A stretch of 40,000 nucleotides of DNA, from the NCBI GenBank assembly GCA_937910685.1, contig CALEMP010000113.1, positions 1 through 40,000 on the forward strand. The letters run 5' to 3'. The stretch is from an uncultured bacterium. Lineage in GTDB: Bacteria > Planctomycetota > UBA1135 > GCA-002686595. Below are positions 23,234-31,937 of this stretch, in pieces; position 1 is the stretch's first letter, and each line of letters opens with the position of its first letter. The notes under the pieces were generated by a model. That model did no database searches. It was not told the origin of the DNA and saw only the letters and a program-made list of their open reading frames with translations. Position numbers and translations under genes: made by a program.

Positions 23234-23860
23234 ATGATCCGCCTGATAGTAGGCCTGGGCAACCCCGGGTCCGAGTACCACTGGACTCGACACAACATGG
23301 GTTTCCATGTGGTGGACGATCTGGCGGCTGAACTCGGATTGCTCTTTCAATCTGCATCCCGCCTAGCAGCAGCTGGGCTCGACCATGAAGGTCCCACAGG
23401 TCGAACCGCCCGTGGGTTCGAATGGGCCCACAGCGCCGTTCACGACGTGCTGCTGATCAAGCCCACTACCTTCATGAACCACTCCGGCAAGGCCGTGGCA
23501 TCGGTGCTCTCCTTTTTGGGAGAGTCCCAGCCCGACCCGGACCACATCTTCGTGGTCTACGACGACCTGGACCTGGAACTCGGTCAGCTGCGTATCCGGC
23601 CCCATGGGGGGCACGGAGGCCAGAACGGGATGCGATCCATCATTGAACACCTGGGTACCAATAGTTTTCCCCGCTTGAGAGTGGGGATTGGTCGCCCGGG
23701 AACCGACGCGGCGCGTCATGTTCTGTCCCCCTTTTCCCCTAAGGAAAAGGTGGAGGCTCAGATCAGTGTGCGTGAGGCAGGCGAGGCTTTTCTCGACTGG
23801 CTCACGATCAATGACCTGAGTGGGTGCATGACGCGGTTCCACAGCCGCTGGAACCGCTGA
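23234..23860 (+). CDS. pth: Peptidyl-tRNA hydrolase
   Basis: 208 residues. Releases tRNA from prematurely dropped peptidyl-tRNA. The family start MIRLIVGLGNPG is exact, with catalytic His20 (RHNMGF), MNHSG around Asn82, the YDDLDL acid motif (109-114) and GGHGGQNGMRS with Asn131. It carries a small insertion around residues 45-65 relative to E. coli (194 residues). It starts the pth-rpsF-rpsR-rplI group, which is a frequent gene order. Confidence 0.97.
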   Translation: MIRLIVGLGNPGSEYHWTRHNMGFHVVDDLAAELGLLFQSASRLAAAGLDHEGPTGRTARGFEWAHSAVHDVLLIKPTTFMNHSGKAVASVLSFLGESQPDPDHIFVVYDDLDLELGQLRIRPHGGHGGQNGMRSIIEHLGTNSFPRLRVGIGRPGTDAARHVLSPFSPKEKVEAQISVREAGEAFLDWLTINDLSGCMTRFHSRWNR

Positions 23861-23916
23861 CCTTTGGGCATCTGCTCAAGGGCCGCTCAACCCTACCGAA
23901 AGCAAAGGAGACCCCC

Positions 23917-24531
23917 TTGGGACAAATTTATGAAGGCATGATCCTCTTGGACAACAACGTTGTTCGGGCTGATTGGCGCAAGGCGAAAGCCATTGTTACT
24001 GACACCCTCACCAAGTATGAGGCCACCATCCACACTGCTCGCCGGTGGGATGAGCGTGCGTTGGCTTACCCCATCAAGGGTAATCAGCGAGCAACCTACT
24101 TCTTGAGTTACTTCGAGTTGCCCAATGGTCACTCGGATGAATTGCGGCGCGCCTTGGATCTGAACGCAAGTGTCTTGCGTTACCTGTTCCTTGCGGTGGA
24201 TGAGATTCCCGAAGAGGAGTCCGATCTGGCCAGCGCTGAAGATGATAGCGCCCACACGGTGGATGCGCCTCCCGCGGATGGTCCGCGTCCCACCGCCTTT
24301 GACGAGATCGACGAAGCGCGCGAAAGCGAGCGTCAGCGCGTCCGTGACGAGGAAGATGGCGCTAAAGCAGCGGCAGCTGAGAGGGAGGCCGAATCCGCTG
24401 AAAAGAGCGATTCTGATTCCGAGCCCGAAGCTGAGGCCGAGGCCGAAGCTAAGCCCGAAACCGAGGCTAAGCCCGAAGAGGCAGCCGCCACCACCGCAAC
24501 CAGCGACGGGGATAGCCCCCAGGAGTCCTGA
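23917..24531 (+). CDS. rpsF: 30S ribosomal protein bS6 with long acidic C-terminal tail
   Basis: The start is TTG at 23917, chosen because AAAGGAG (23904-23910) lies six bases upstream and because it gives the family's opening, GQIYEGMILLDNN. 204 residues. The S6 fold occupies about 1-100 (YEATIHTARRWDERALAYPI, RYLFLAVDE). The last ~100 residues are an extension rich in Glu, Ala, Asp and Lys, with EAEAEAEAKPETEAKPEE near the end. S6 binds 16S rRNA together with S18, which is the next gene. A reading frame continuing upstream into pth is not protein-like. ssb, which often sits between rpsF and rpsR, is absent here. Confidence 0.93.
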   Translation: MGQIYEGMILLDNNVVRADWRKAKAIVTDTLTKYEATIHTARRWDERALAYPIKGNQRATYFLSYFELPNGHSDELRRALDLNASVLRYLFLAVDEIPEEESDLASAEDDSAHTVDAPPADGPRPTAFDEIDEARESERQRVRDEEDGAKAAAAEREAESAEKSDSDSEPEAEAEAEAKPETEAKPEEAAATTATSDGDSPQES

Positions 24532-24533
24532 TC

Positions 24534-24746
24534 ATGCCCATTAAGAAGACACTGCCTATCGGATCAAACAACTGCGACGATCCCAAAATTAACTACAAGG
24601 ACCTCGAGTATCTCGGGAAGTACCTTACCCCTCAGGGCCAAATTGTCTCCCGCCGCCGTTCCAATTTCTGCACCCAGTGCCAGAAGGAACTGAAGCAGGC
24701 GATTAAGCGCGCCCGTCACCTTGCTCTACTGCCGTTCGTTGCCTAG
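24534..24746 (+). CDS. rpsR: 30S ribosomal protein bS18
   Basis: 70 residues, normal size. Family signature INYKDLEYLGKYLTPQGQI and the basic helix KRARHLALLPF are intact. Three cysteines (14, 46, 49; FCTQC) suggest the zinc-binding (C+) form. It starts 2 bp after rpsF with AGGAG upstream, and 13 bp separate it from rplI. Confidence 0.97.
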   Translation: MPIKKTLPIGSNNCDDPKINYKDLEYLGKYLTPQGQIVSRRRSNFCTQCQKELKQAIKRARHLALLPFVA

Positions 24747-24759
24747 GAGGGCTCTTACC

Positions 24760-25317
24760 ATGGGAAAACAAATTGAACTTCTCCTTCGGGATCATGTAGA
24801 AAACCTCGGCCGTTGCGGAGACATCGTTTCCGTGCGCGGCGGTTACGCTTGGAACTTCCTGCTGCCCCAAAAGCTAGCAGTGTTTGCCACGAGCGAGAAC
24901 AGGCGCGTGATTGCGCGCCGGGCCACTCGGGTTGACGCCGAAGAAAGTGTCCAACGCGAGGCCCTCGCGGGCATTGCCGAGGCGATCAACAACCTGACCG
25001 TGACCACCCTGCAGAAGACCGACTACGGTGGACGTCTGTATGGATCGGTCAACGCCGCCCAGGTTGCTGAACTTAGCGCTGCAGCTGGCGTAATTGTGGA
25101 CGAGGGTAAGATCCGTCTGGCCCATCCGATCAAGGAGGTCGGGACCCACGAGGTTCCCGTGCACCTGTTCGCTGGCCTGATTGCCACCATGACGGTGGTA
25201 GTGGAATCCGAGAACCCCGCCCCCGAGCCCGAGCCTGTCAGGGAAGAAGCCCAACCTGAGGACTCCGAAGGGGGCTCTGATGACGCTCCTGACGGCGATG
25301 CGCCGAAGGAAGGCTGA
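24760..25317 (+). CDS. rplI: 50S ribosomal protein bL9 with acidic tail
   Basis: 185 residues from ATG 24760, preceded by a strong AGGAGG. The N-terminal domain shows the L9 signature LLLRDHVENLGRCGDIVSV and GYAWNFLLPQKLA. The C-terminal domain (YGSVNAAQVAE, HPIKEVGTHEVPVHL) is complete by about residue 152. The remaining ~33 residues are an acidic Pro/Glu/Asp tail that E. coli L9 (149 residues) lacks. A strong hairpin follows, so transcription probably ends here before dnaB. Confidence 0.96.
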   Translation: MGKQIELLLRDHVENLGRCGDIVSVRGGYAWNFLLPQKLAVFATSENRRVIARRATRVDAEESVQREALAGIAEAINNLTVTTLQKTDYGGRLYGSVNAAQVAELSAAAGVIVDEGKIRLAHPIKEVGTHEVPVHLFAGLIATMTVVVESENPAPEPEPVREEAQPEDSEGGSDDAPDGDAPKEG

Positions 25318-25360
25318 GCGATCTCCTGAATCCCCTGCAGACGCTGGGGGATGAGCCCGA

Positions 25361-25398
25361 AACGGGCCCCCGCGACCCCAGGGTTGCGGGGGCCCGTT
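25361..25398 (+). terminator. Strong GC-rich hairpin terminator after rplI
   Basis: AACGGGCCCCCGC pairs perfectly with GCGGGGGCCCGTT, extended inward by GACCC/GGGTT, giving an ~18-bp stem with a 2-nt loop. It lies 44 nt after the rplI stop. The downstream T-run is poor (GTTGTGCATT), as in many GC-rich terminators. Confidence 0.7.
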
Positions 25399-25474
25399 GT
25401 GCATTCCTGTGGACAACACCTTTGCCCGTCTTTCGCTTCGCTCTCTGGCCAGATTCCCGTATCCTTCGGCACCC

Positions 25475-26854
25475 ATGCAGACCTTTGAAGAGACCGGGAG
25501 CGGGCAATCGACGCCCCACAACGACCAAGCTGAACGGCAAGTTCTGAGTGCGCTTTTGCAGCGCCCCGACCGCCTGCACGACGTTGTGACTTTGCTCAAG
25601 CACGAGGACTTCTTTGTCCGGCGCAATGGCTTGATCTACGAGGCGTTGATTGAGCTCTCTGACAAGAACATGGCTCTCGATGTGGTCACCCTGCAGGCTT
25701 ATCTTAAGGCCCAGGGCAAGCTGGGAGATGTGGGGGGCAGCGAGTACTTGAGCGAGTTACTGCCCGAGGCCTTTGGGTGGGAGAATGTCACCAAGCACGC
25801 GGGACTGGTGGGACACCTCGCCACCCTGCGCAACCTAATTTCCATTCTTGGCGAGGGCATCGAGTCAGCGCGCCAAACGCCCCCCGATGGGGAGAGCGTG
25901 CGTGCTCTCTGCGACGAATGCGAGAGCAACGTCTTTGGGGTCTCTGAGGGACGCGACCCATCCGGAGCAAAAAACATGGGGGATCTCCTGACGGGGGTCT
26001 TTCAAAAAATCGACCAACAGTCAGGCCGCGGTGATCTGACGGGTTTGCCCAGTGGTTTCTATGACCTCGACGACATGCTCGGTGGATTCAATCCGGGTGA
26101 GTTGACCGTGATTGCGGCGCGCCCCTCCATGGGCAAAACGGCATTTGTATTGAACATCATGGAGCACGTGACACTCAACCCTCCTGCGCACCTTGAGAAG
26201 CCGCCGGTGGTGTTGTTCTTCAGCCTTGAGATGGGCAGCCTTTCCATCGTTCAGCGCATGCTCTGCTCTCGCGCCCGGGTGGATGCCCACCGTTTGCGCT
26301 CGGGCAAGATCGACACGAACTCCTACCAGGACCTGACCCGGGCAGCCGGTGAGCTGGAGGCTTCAAAGCTGTTGATTGACGACACTCCGGGGCTTTCGGT
26401 GATGGCCCTGCGCAGTCGCGCACGGCGGGTGAAGCACAAGCAGGGCCTCGACATGATCGTGATTGACTATATGCAGTTGATGGGTGCCAAGGCCGAGAAC
26501 CGTCAGCAAGAGATCAGTTTGATCTCACGATCCTTGAAGGAACTCGGCCGCGAGTTGGAGGTACCGGTGCTGGCCCTCTCTCAGCTTTCCCGTGGGGTGG
26601 AATCCCGCGAGGACAAGCGTCCGTTGCTCTCGGACCTGCGTGAATCGGGTTCCATCGAGCAGGACGCGGACGTGGTCATGATGCTCTACCGGGCCGAGTA
26701 CTACGCTGCTACCGAAGAGAACAAGGGCAAGGCAGAGGTGATCGTGGCCAAGCAGCGTAATGGCCCTACGGGTAACGTGGACCTACAGTTCAAGGGATCG
26801 ATCCTGCGATTCGAGAACATGGCTCCCTCCACGGTCGAAGCCCTTCAGATTTGA
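25475..26854 (+). CDS. dnaB: Replicative DNA helicase DnaB
   Basis: 459 residues from ATG 25475; an upstream GTG at 25397 would begin inside the terminator hairpin. The N-terminal helical domain (about 18-115, AERQVLSALLQRPD) binds primase. The RecA-like motor has Walker A ARPSMGKT (215-222), FFSLEM, Walker B MIVIDYMQ (327-334), LSQLSRGVE and the arginine-finger region KQRNGPTG (426-433). It unwinds DNA at the fork as a hexamer. No intein is present. It follows rplI, as in many bacteria, and its TGA stop overlaps a possible TTG start of bamA. Confidence 0.97.
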   Translation: MQTFEETGSGQSTPHNDQAERQVLSALLQRPDRLHDVVTLLKHEDFFVRRNGLIYEALIELSDKNMALDVVTLQAYLKAQGKLGDVGGSEYLSELLPEAFGWENVTKHAGLVGHLATLRNLISILGEGIESARQTPPDGESVRALCDECESNVFGVSEGRDPSGAKNMGDLLTGVFQKIDQQSGRGDLTGLPSGFYDLDDMLGGFNPGELTVIAARPSMGKTAFVLNIMEHVTLNPPAHLEKPPVVLFFSLEMGSLSIVQRMLCSRARVDAHRLRSGKIDTNSYQDLTRAAGELEASKLLIDDTPGLSVMALRSRARRVKHKQGLDMIVIDYMQLMGAKAENRQQEISLISRSLKELGRELEVPVLALSQLSRGVESREDKRPLLSDLRESGSIEQDADVVMMLYRAEYYAATEENKGKAEVIVAKQRNGPTGNVDLQFKGSILRFENMAPSTVEALQI

Positions 26855-26880
26855 CCGTACGCTTTCTTCAACTGCTCTTC

Positions 26881-29463
26881 ATGGAACACTCAATCCAATG
26901 CCGCAGGGGTTTAACCGGGCAAGCTCGCACGCTCGTGGTAGCCCTGATCGTTTGGCTCATTTCCCCCGCGGGAACTCTCGGGGCTGCAACGCTCCAGGAG
27001 TTGGTCCAAGGAGTGAATGACGGACCGATCTTGCAAGCTGTGAAGTTTGTGGGTTTGGACTCTTTCCCCGACGACGTGGTTCTTGAGGCTCTGGGGCTCG
27101 AAATCGGCAACCCCTTGCAGCCCATGCAGCGGGAGCAGCGGGTGGCTTCGCTCTTTCGCGACTACGGCCTATTTGTTCAGCGCATCATTCCCGAGGATGT
27201 CCCTGGTGGCGTCCTTCTAGAGATCGTGATCCTCGAATTCGAGGTGGACTTAGAGCCGAGCTTTATTGGCAACGCCAGTTTCGATGAGGAGAAACTTCGC
27301 GAGTGGGCGGGGCTGATCGACCGCAGCGAATTGTATCTGCACGAAGCCGACGGAGTCGTGCAGCGCATGACCGAAGGCTATCGTCGCGCGGGCTACCACT
27401 TTGTCGAGGTTTCTTGGGTTGCTTCCGATCCCTTGCCTGGCAACCGCGTGCGGGATCTGGTTTTTTTGATTCGCGAGGGCCCGAAGGTGCGCTGCGTCAA
27501 TGTGGACATCGTGGGCAACGAGAGTCTGCCCGATGCGGGTTTTCTTTTCTGGAAAGGGGGGCTGCGGGAAATGTCTTCTCCCAAGGTCACCGGGCGCGGG
27601 CCATTCTCCTGGTTCGGATCGGTTTTCATCGAAGAGGAATTGCAGGCTGATTTAGTTGCCATGCGCCAGGTCTACCGTGAGGGAGGCTGGCTGGATGCCG
27701 AGGTGCAACTGGAACCTCTTCAGTTCAATGACCTCCGGAACAAGGTCGAAGTCGTGATCCATGTGGATGAGGGCCCGCAATACATGGTGGCTAGCGTGGA
27801 TCTGGTGGCCGTGGAACTCGATCAGGACGTAGATGGGCAGAGGGTCGAGCGGGTTGTGCCTTTTGTCTTCCCCAAGGTCGACTTGATGGCCGAGATCGAG
27901 CTCAAGGCGGGCGCTCCTTTTGACTCCGCCCGTCGCAACCATGATAGCTCGGCCCTCCAGCGTTACTACGGCGAGCGTGGCTACCTTGCAGCCGCGTACT
28001 TTGTGAATCCAGAAGCGGCTGACGGCTTTCGTACCTTGCCCGCGGATGTCCTACTCGACCCCCTCAGGGCAGAGGTGCACGTCACGCTCAAGCTCGTCCA
28101 GGGCCGGCCGCGCAAGGTGCGAGCGGTGGAAATCGCTGGCAACACCAACACCCGCGACGATGTGGTGCGGCGCGAGATCAGCGTCCTGCCCGGGGAAACC
28201 GCCGATATGAGTGAAATCCAGCGGTCCCTGCAGCGGATACGCGGGCTGGGATATTTCCTTGATCGCCAGGATCCCAATCATAAGCCCCCAATCTATCGTT
28301 TTCGGGAAGTGCCCGACGAGCCCGGCGTAATCGATGTTGAGTACGAGGTCGAAGAGGGGCGCGTGGTGGACTTTCAGTTGCAGGGAGGGGTCGCGTCGGA
28401 CAGCGGCTTGGTGGGTTTGATTTCCCTGAGCCACAGCAACTTTGACCACTCGGCATTGCCGACGGGGTTGTTCGCAACCCCGGGCGAGATCTACCGTAGG
28501 GAGTCGTTTCACGGCAATGGTGAATCCATTGAGCTAAACCTCTCCCCCGGTTCCCGAGTCAGTTTCTGGCGCTTTGCCTATCGCCATCCGGACATTTTCA
28601 GTGATCATTTTGACCGCTGGGGAACGTCGGTGGAAGCTCTCAACCGCGATCGGATCTACACATCGCATGATGAGGATCGTACTCACCTGAAATTAGACAC
28701 GACTCGGCGCTTTGATCAAGGTGATCTCAGTTTGCGTTTTGGGCCGATTTGGCAGCGCATCAAGCTTTCCGACCTAGAAGGTGGTGTCTTGCCCAGCACG
28801 CTTCTGGACAGCTCCCCAGATACGACCTTCATAGGTCTCAATATGCGCCTCGCTTGGAGTCAATTGGACAATCGCAGCATGCCGCGGGATGGAATCTTCA
28901 CCTATGCGGAATTGACCTACTTCGGCGGACCCTTCGGAGGGGATCAGGATCTACTTAAGCTCGAGGGGCGCTTCGAGCAATACTTTGAGCTGGGCGAGTC
29001 CGTCAGCGAGGTGGATCCAGTGCTTTTGATTGAAGCGGGAGTGGGAATCGCTGCGCCTCTGGGGAGGTCGGAAGAAACCCATTACTCCGAGCGTTGGTTC
29101 TTGGGCGGCACCCAGCGCCTGCGTGGTTTCGACTTCCGGGGCGTGGGCCCCAACGAAGGGGGAATAGCCCTTGGCGGGGAGAGCATGGCATACGGCTCGG
29201 TGGAAATGCGCTGGCCCCTGTTTTCCACGCCGATCCCGGGGACCTCGCGTAAGGCCGAGATGTTCCGCGGAGGCCCCTTTGTGGACTTTGGCGTGCTGGA
29301 TCCGAACGCCTGGGATTTCGATATGGATGAGCTGCGGGTCTCCTATGGCCTGAGCTTCGCCATGGTGCGCCCGATCCCCATTTCTTTCAACTTGGGATGG
29401 CCCCTGCTCGAGGGGGAGGGGGATTCCCTTGAAGTCTTCTCCTTCAGCCTGTCCCTGCGTTGA
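26881..29463 (+). CDS. bamA: Outer membrane protein assembly factor BamA (Omp85)
   Basis: 860 residues from ATG 26881, which gives a good signal peptide (RTLVVALIVWLISPAGTLGA). A TTG at 26851 overlapping the dnaB stop is an alternative. Residues about 45-510 hold POTRA repeats (for example VDIVGNESLPDAG, VEIAGNTNTRDDVVRREI). From about 520 a 16-strand barrel is expected, with the Omp85 motif GGTQRLRGF (LRGF at 747-750, equivalent to VRGF). BamA inserts outer membrane proteins. The last residues FSFSLSLR end in Arg rather than the usual aromatic residue. It is directly upstream of lpxD, a conserved neighbourhood from which ompH/skp is missing here. Confidence 0.94.
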   Translation: MEHSIQCRRGLTGQARTLVVALIVWLISPAGTLGAATLQELVQGVNDGPILQAVKFVGLDSFPDDVVLEALGLEIGNPLQPMQREQRVASLFRDYGLFVQRIIPEDVPGGVLLEIVILEFEVDLEPSFIGNASFDEEKLREWAGLIDRSELYLHEADGVVQRMTEGYRRAGYHFVEVSWVASDPLPGNRVRDLVFLIREGPKVRCVNVDIVGNESLPDAGFLFWKGGLREMSSPKVTGRGPFSWFGSVFIEEELQADLVAMRQVYREGGWLDAEVQLEPLQFNDLRNKVEVVIHVDEGPQYMVASVDLVAVELDQDVDGQRVERVVPFVFPKVDLMAEIELKAGAPFDSARRNHDSSALQRYYGERGYLAAAYFVNPEAADGFRTLPADVLLDPLRAEVHVTLKLVQGRPRKVRAVEIAGNTNTRDDVVRREISVLPGETADMSEIQRSLQRIRGLGYFLDRQDPNHKPPIYRFREVPDEPGVIDVEYEVEEGRVVDFQLQGGVASDSGLVGLISLSHSNFDHSALPTGLFATPGEIYRRESFHGNGESIELNLSPGSRVSFWRFAYRHPDIFSDHFDRWGTSVEALNRDRIYTSHDEDRTHLKLDTTRRFDQGDLSLRFGPIWQRIKLSDLEGGVLPSTLLDSSPDTTFIGLNMRLAWSQLDNRSMPRDGIFTYAELTYFGGPFGGDQDLLKLEGRFEQYFELGESVSEVDPVLLIEAGVGIAAPLGRSEETHYSERWFLGGTQRLRGFDFRGVGPNEGGIALGGESMAYGSVEMRWPLFSTPIPGTSRKAEMFRGGPFVDFGVLDPNAWDFDMDELRVSYGLSFAMVRPIPISFNLGWPLLEGEGDSLEVFSFSLSLR

Positions 29464-29489
29464 CAAAACGCCCCTCGGGTGGCTAAATC
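29460..29489 (+). promoter_or_regulatory. Candidate promoter of the lpxD-lpxC/fabZ-lpxA group
   Basis: A perfect TTGACA (29460-29465), overlapping the bamA stop codon, is followed after 18 bp by TAAATC (29484-29489). The -10 is weak. It would give a leader of roughly 85 nt for lpxD. Confidence 0.45.
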
Positions 29490-29579
29490 ATGGTGGCGAT
29501 GTTTCCGTGTCGCCGCTCTCCCCCCCCGTTGCCGCACCGTAGGCAACGATGGGTCCCCCTTCTTTTTACCGGGCCCCAC

Positions 29580-30626
29580 ATGACTTCAATGACCCTTGCC
29601 GAGATCGCCTCCCTTGTGGGCGGCACCCTGACCGGAGATCCTGCTTATTCCGTGACTGGGGCCGAGGCTCTCCTGGACGCCGGTGCAAGCGACATTAGTT
29701 TTCTCGCCGACCCACGCTATGTAGATCAACTTGCAGGCACCCAAGCTGCCGCTGTGTTGGTGGGGACGGACCACCCGGACCCTGGCCCCAAAGATGGCCC
29801 AGCGCTCCTGAGAGTGACGGATCCTTCCACAGCCATGACCCAGGCGGCGGCGGCACTCGCTCCCGTGGTTCGTCCCCCCGCGGTGGGCGTGCACCCCAAT
29901 GCTGTGGTGGACCCCAGCGCAACCGTCGCCGCGGATGTGAGCGTGGGACCTTTCTGCGTGGTGGGGCCAGGGGCTGTCCTGCATGCGGGCGTCATCTTGC
30001 ACGCCGGGGTAATCGTGGGGGAAGGGGCAGAAGTTGGCGCGGGCAGCGAGTTGCACCCGCGGGTCGTGCTCTATCCCTTCGTTCGGATCGGTGAACAATG
30101 CGTGCTGGAAGCAGGCGTAGTCCTAGGCAGTCGAGGCTTTGGCTATGACGCCACTCCCGAGGGCTGGCAGCCCGTACCCCAAAGTGGTGTCGTGGAACTT
30201 GGCGATCGCGTGGACATCGGCGCCAACTGTGCGGTGGACTGTGCAAGGATCGGGGCTACGCGCATGGGGGACGGGGTCAAGCTCGACAACCTTGTGCACG
30301 TGGCACACAACGTTCAAATCGGAGACCACAGCCTAGTTCTAGGTCAAGTGGGAATCGCCGGCTCCGCTCACTTGGGCAAGTGGGTCATCGTGGCGGGCCA
30401 GGTTGGAATCAACGGCCATCGGACCCTGGGTGATGGGGTCCAAGTTGGGGGCGGATCGCGGGTTTTCGACGACATCCCCGCGGGTTCCGAGGTTTTTGGC
30501 GTGCCCGCCCATGACAAGAAAACCGCTATTAGGAATTTGCGTGTAGCCCCGCGGCTATATGAGATGCGTAAGCACATTCGGGACCTAGAGACTCGCCTGG
30601 CCGCACTGGAGGGACAATCACGATGA
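29580..30626 (+). CDS. lpxD: UDP-3-O-acylglucosamine N-acyltransferase
   Basis: 348 residues from ATG 29580 (ATG 29589 also possible; E. coli 341). Adds the second acyl chain in lipid A synthesis. The N-terminal domain (about 1-95, TLAEIASLVGG, ISFLADPRY) is followed by hexapeptide repeats of the left-handed beta-helix. The catalytic pair is in LVHVAHN (His240, His243), with GQVGIAGS and GVPA after it. A C-terminal helix (RLYEMRKHIRDLETRLAAL) ends the protein. It overlaps the next gene by an ATGA, showing translational coupling with lpxC/fabZ. Confidence 0.96.
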   Translation: MTSMTLAEIASLVGGTLTGDPAYSVTGAEALLDAGASDISFLADPRYVDQLAGTQAAAVLVGTDHPDPGPKDGPALLRVTDPSTAMTQAAAALAPVVRPPAVGVHPNAVVDPSATVAADVSVGPFCVVGPGAVLHAGVILHAGVIVGEGAEVGAGSELHPRVVLYPFVRIGEQCVLEAGVVLGSRGFGYDATPEGWQPVPQSGVVELGDRVDIGANCAVDCARIGATRMGDGVKLDNLVHVAHNVQIGDHSLVLGQVGIAGSAHLGKWVIVAGQVGINGHRTLGDGVQVGGGSRVFDDIPAGSEVFGVPAHDKKTAIRNLRVAPRLYEMRKHIRDLETRLAALEGQSR

Positions 30627-31915
30627 GCCGTAAGCAGCAAACCCTGAAGACGCCGGTGGAAATCAGCGGCATTGGCCTGCACTCGGGGGAAGAGGTCCAC
30701 GTGCGCGTGCTCCCCGCTCCCATCGACCACGGCATTGAGTTCGTGCGCACGGACCTTGAGGATGCCCCGACTATCCCAGCTCACATTCGCTATCACTCCC
30801 TGCGCGAACGTCGCACCCAGCTGAAACGCGAGGGAGTCGTTGTGGAGACCATCGAGCACTTCTTGGCCGCTTGTAGAGGTCTTGGAATCGACAACCTACG
30901 GGTTGAAATGGACGGCGCGGAATTCCCCGGCGCCGACGGAAGCGCGCAGCCCTTCGTGGAGTTGCTGCAAAAGGCAGTGGCCACCGAGCAGAAACAGGAC
31001 GCGAAAGTTCTGATCCTGGGAGAGCCCATCTTTGTACGTGATGGGGACGCCACCCTGGTGGCTCTCCCCAATGGAGGCGAGGAGCTTTCGCTGCAGTACG
31101 TGGCCAGCTTCGATGACCCTAAAGTGAAGGGTGGCGTGTTCAGCATGAAGGTGACCCCGGAGACCTTCGCCGAGCAACTCGCCCCGGCGCGAACTTTTTG
31201 CTTGGCGTCCGAAGTGGAGGCCCTGCAGGCCGCCGGGTTCGGTAAGGGGGCCACCCGCGAGAACACGGTGGTGCTCGGTGACCCGGACACGGCGCAACGC
31301 CTGCCGGACGAACCCGTGCGCCACAAGATGCTCGATCTGCTGGGGGACCTGTCTTTGCTGGGCGCTGACCTCAAGGCCCAGGTGATCGCCACCAAATCAG
31401 GTCACAGTACCAATGCTAAGTTGGTGGAACGGCTCTTGGATCTGATGCAAGACCAAGAGACCGGAGGCCTTGTGGAACGCGATTCCGGCATGGACATTCG
31501 CGAGATCATCAAGATGCTGCCCCACCGCTATCCGTTCTTGCTCATCGACAGGGTGATCGAGGTGGAGGGCTACAAGCGCGCGGTGGCTATCAAGAACGTG
31601 AGCATCAACGAGCCTTTCTTCCAGGGGCACTTTCCCGAAAGGCCCCTGATGCCCGGGGTCTTGCAGCTTGAGGCCATGGCGCAATTGGCCGGAATGCTTC
31701 TCTTGCGCAGGCTTGAGTACTCGGGCAAGTTGGCGGTGCTTTGGTCCTTGGACAAGGTCAAGCTGCGAGGCGGCGTGACCCCCGGCGATCAGCTGCGGCT
31801 CGAAGTCGAGACCACCCGCATTAAGGGTGACACCGTTCAATGTCGCGGTCGCGGCTTGGTGGCCAACAAGGTTGTCTGCGAGGCAATCCTGATGTTCACC
31901 ATTATCGAATCTTGA
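30623..31915 (+). CDS. lpxC/fabZ: Fused LpxC deacetylase / FabZ dehydratase
   Basis: 430 residues in one frame. Residues about 1-278 are LpxC, the zinc deacetylase that commits UDP-3-O-acyl-GlcNAc to lipid A: TIEHFLAA with His79, RHKMLDLLGDL with His234 and Asp238, and GHSTN with His261. Residues about 288-430 are FabZ, the 3-hydroxyacyl-ACP dehydratase: LPHRYPFLLIDRV, GHFPERPLMPGV with His336, and QLEAMAQ with Glu350. Both active sites are intact. The two enzymes compete for the hydroxyacyl-ACP pool, so fusion fixes their ratio. The same fusion is known from Bacteroidetes and some other lineages. It starts in an ATGA overlap with lpxD; lpxA follows after 22 bp. Confidence 0.96.
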   Translation: MSRKQQTLKTPVEISGIGLHSGEEVHVRVLPAPIDHGIEFVRTDLEDAPTIPAHIRYHSLRERRTQLKREGVVVETIEHFLAACRGLGIDNLRVEMDGAEFPGADGSAQPFVELLQKAVATEQKQDAKVLILGEPIFVRDGDATLVALPNGGEELSLQYVASFDDPKVKGGVFSMKVTPETFAEQLAPARTFCLASEVEALQAAGFGKGATRENTVVLGDPDTAQRLPDEPVRHKMLDLLGDLSLLGADLKAQVIATKSGHSTNAKLVERLLDLMQDQETGGLVERDSGMDIREIIKMLPHRYPFLLIDRVIEVEGYKRAVAIKNVSINEPFFQGHFPERPLMPGVLQLEAMAQLAGMLLLRRLEYSGKLAVLWSLDKVKLRGGVTPGDQLRLEVETTRIKGDTVQCRGRGLVANKVVCEAILMFTIIES

Positions 31916-31937
31916 AAATGCCTCTCCCGAGCAACCT

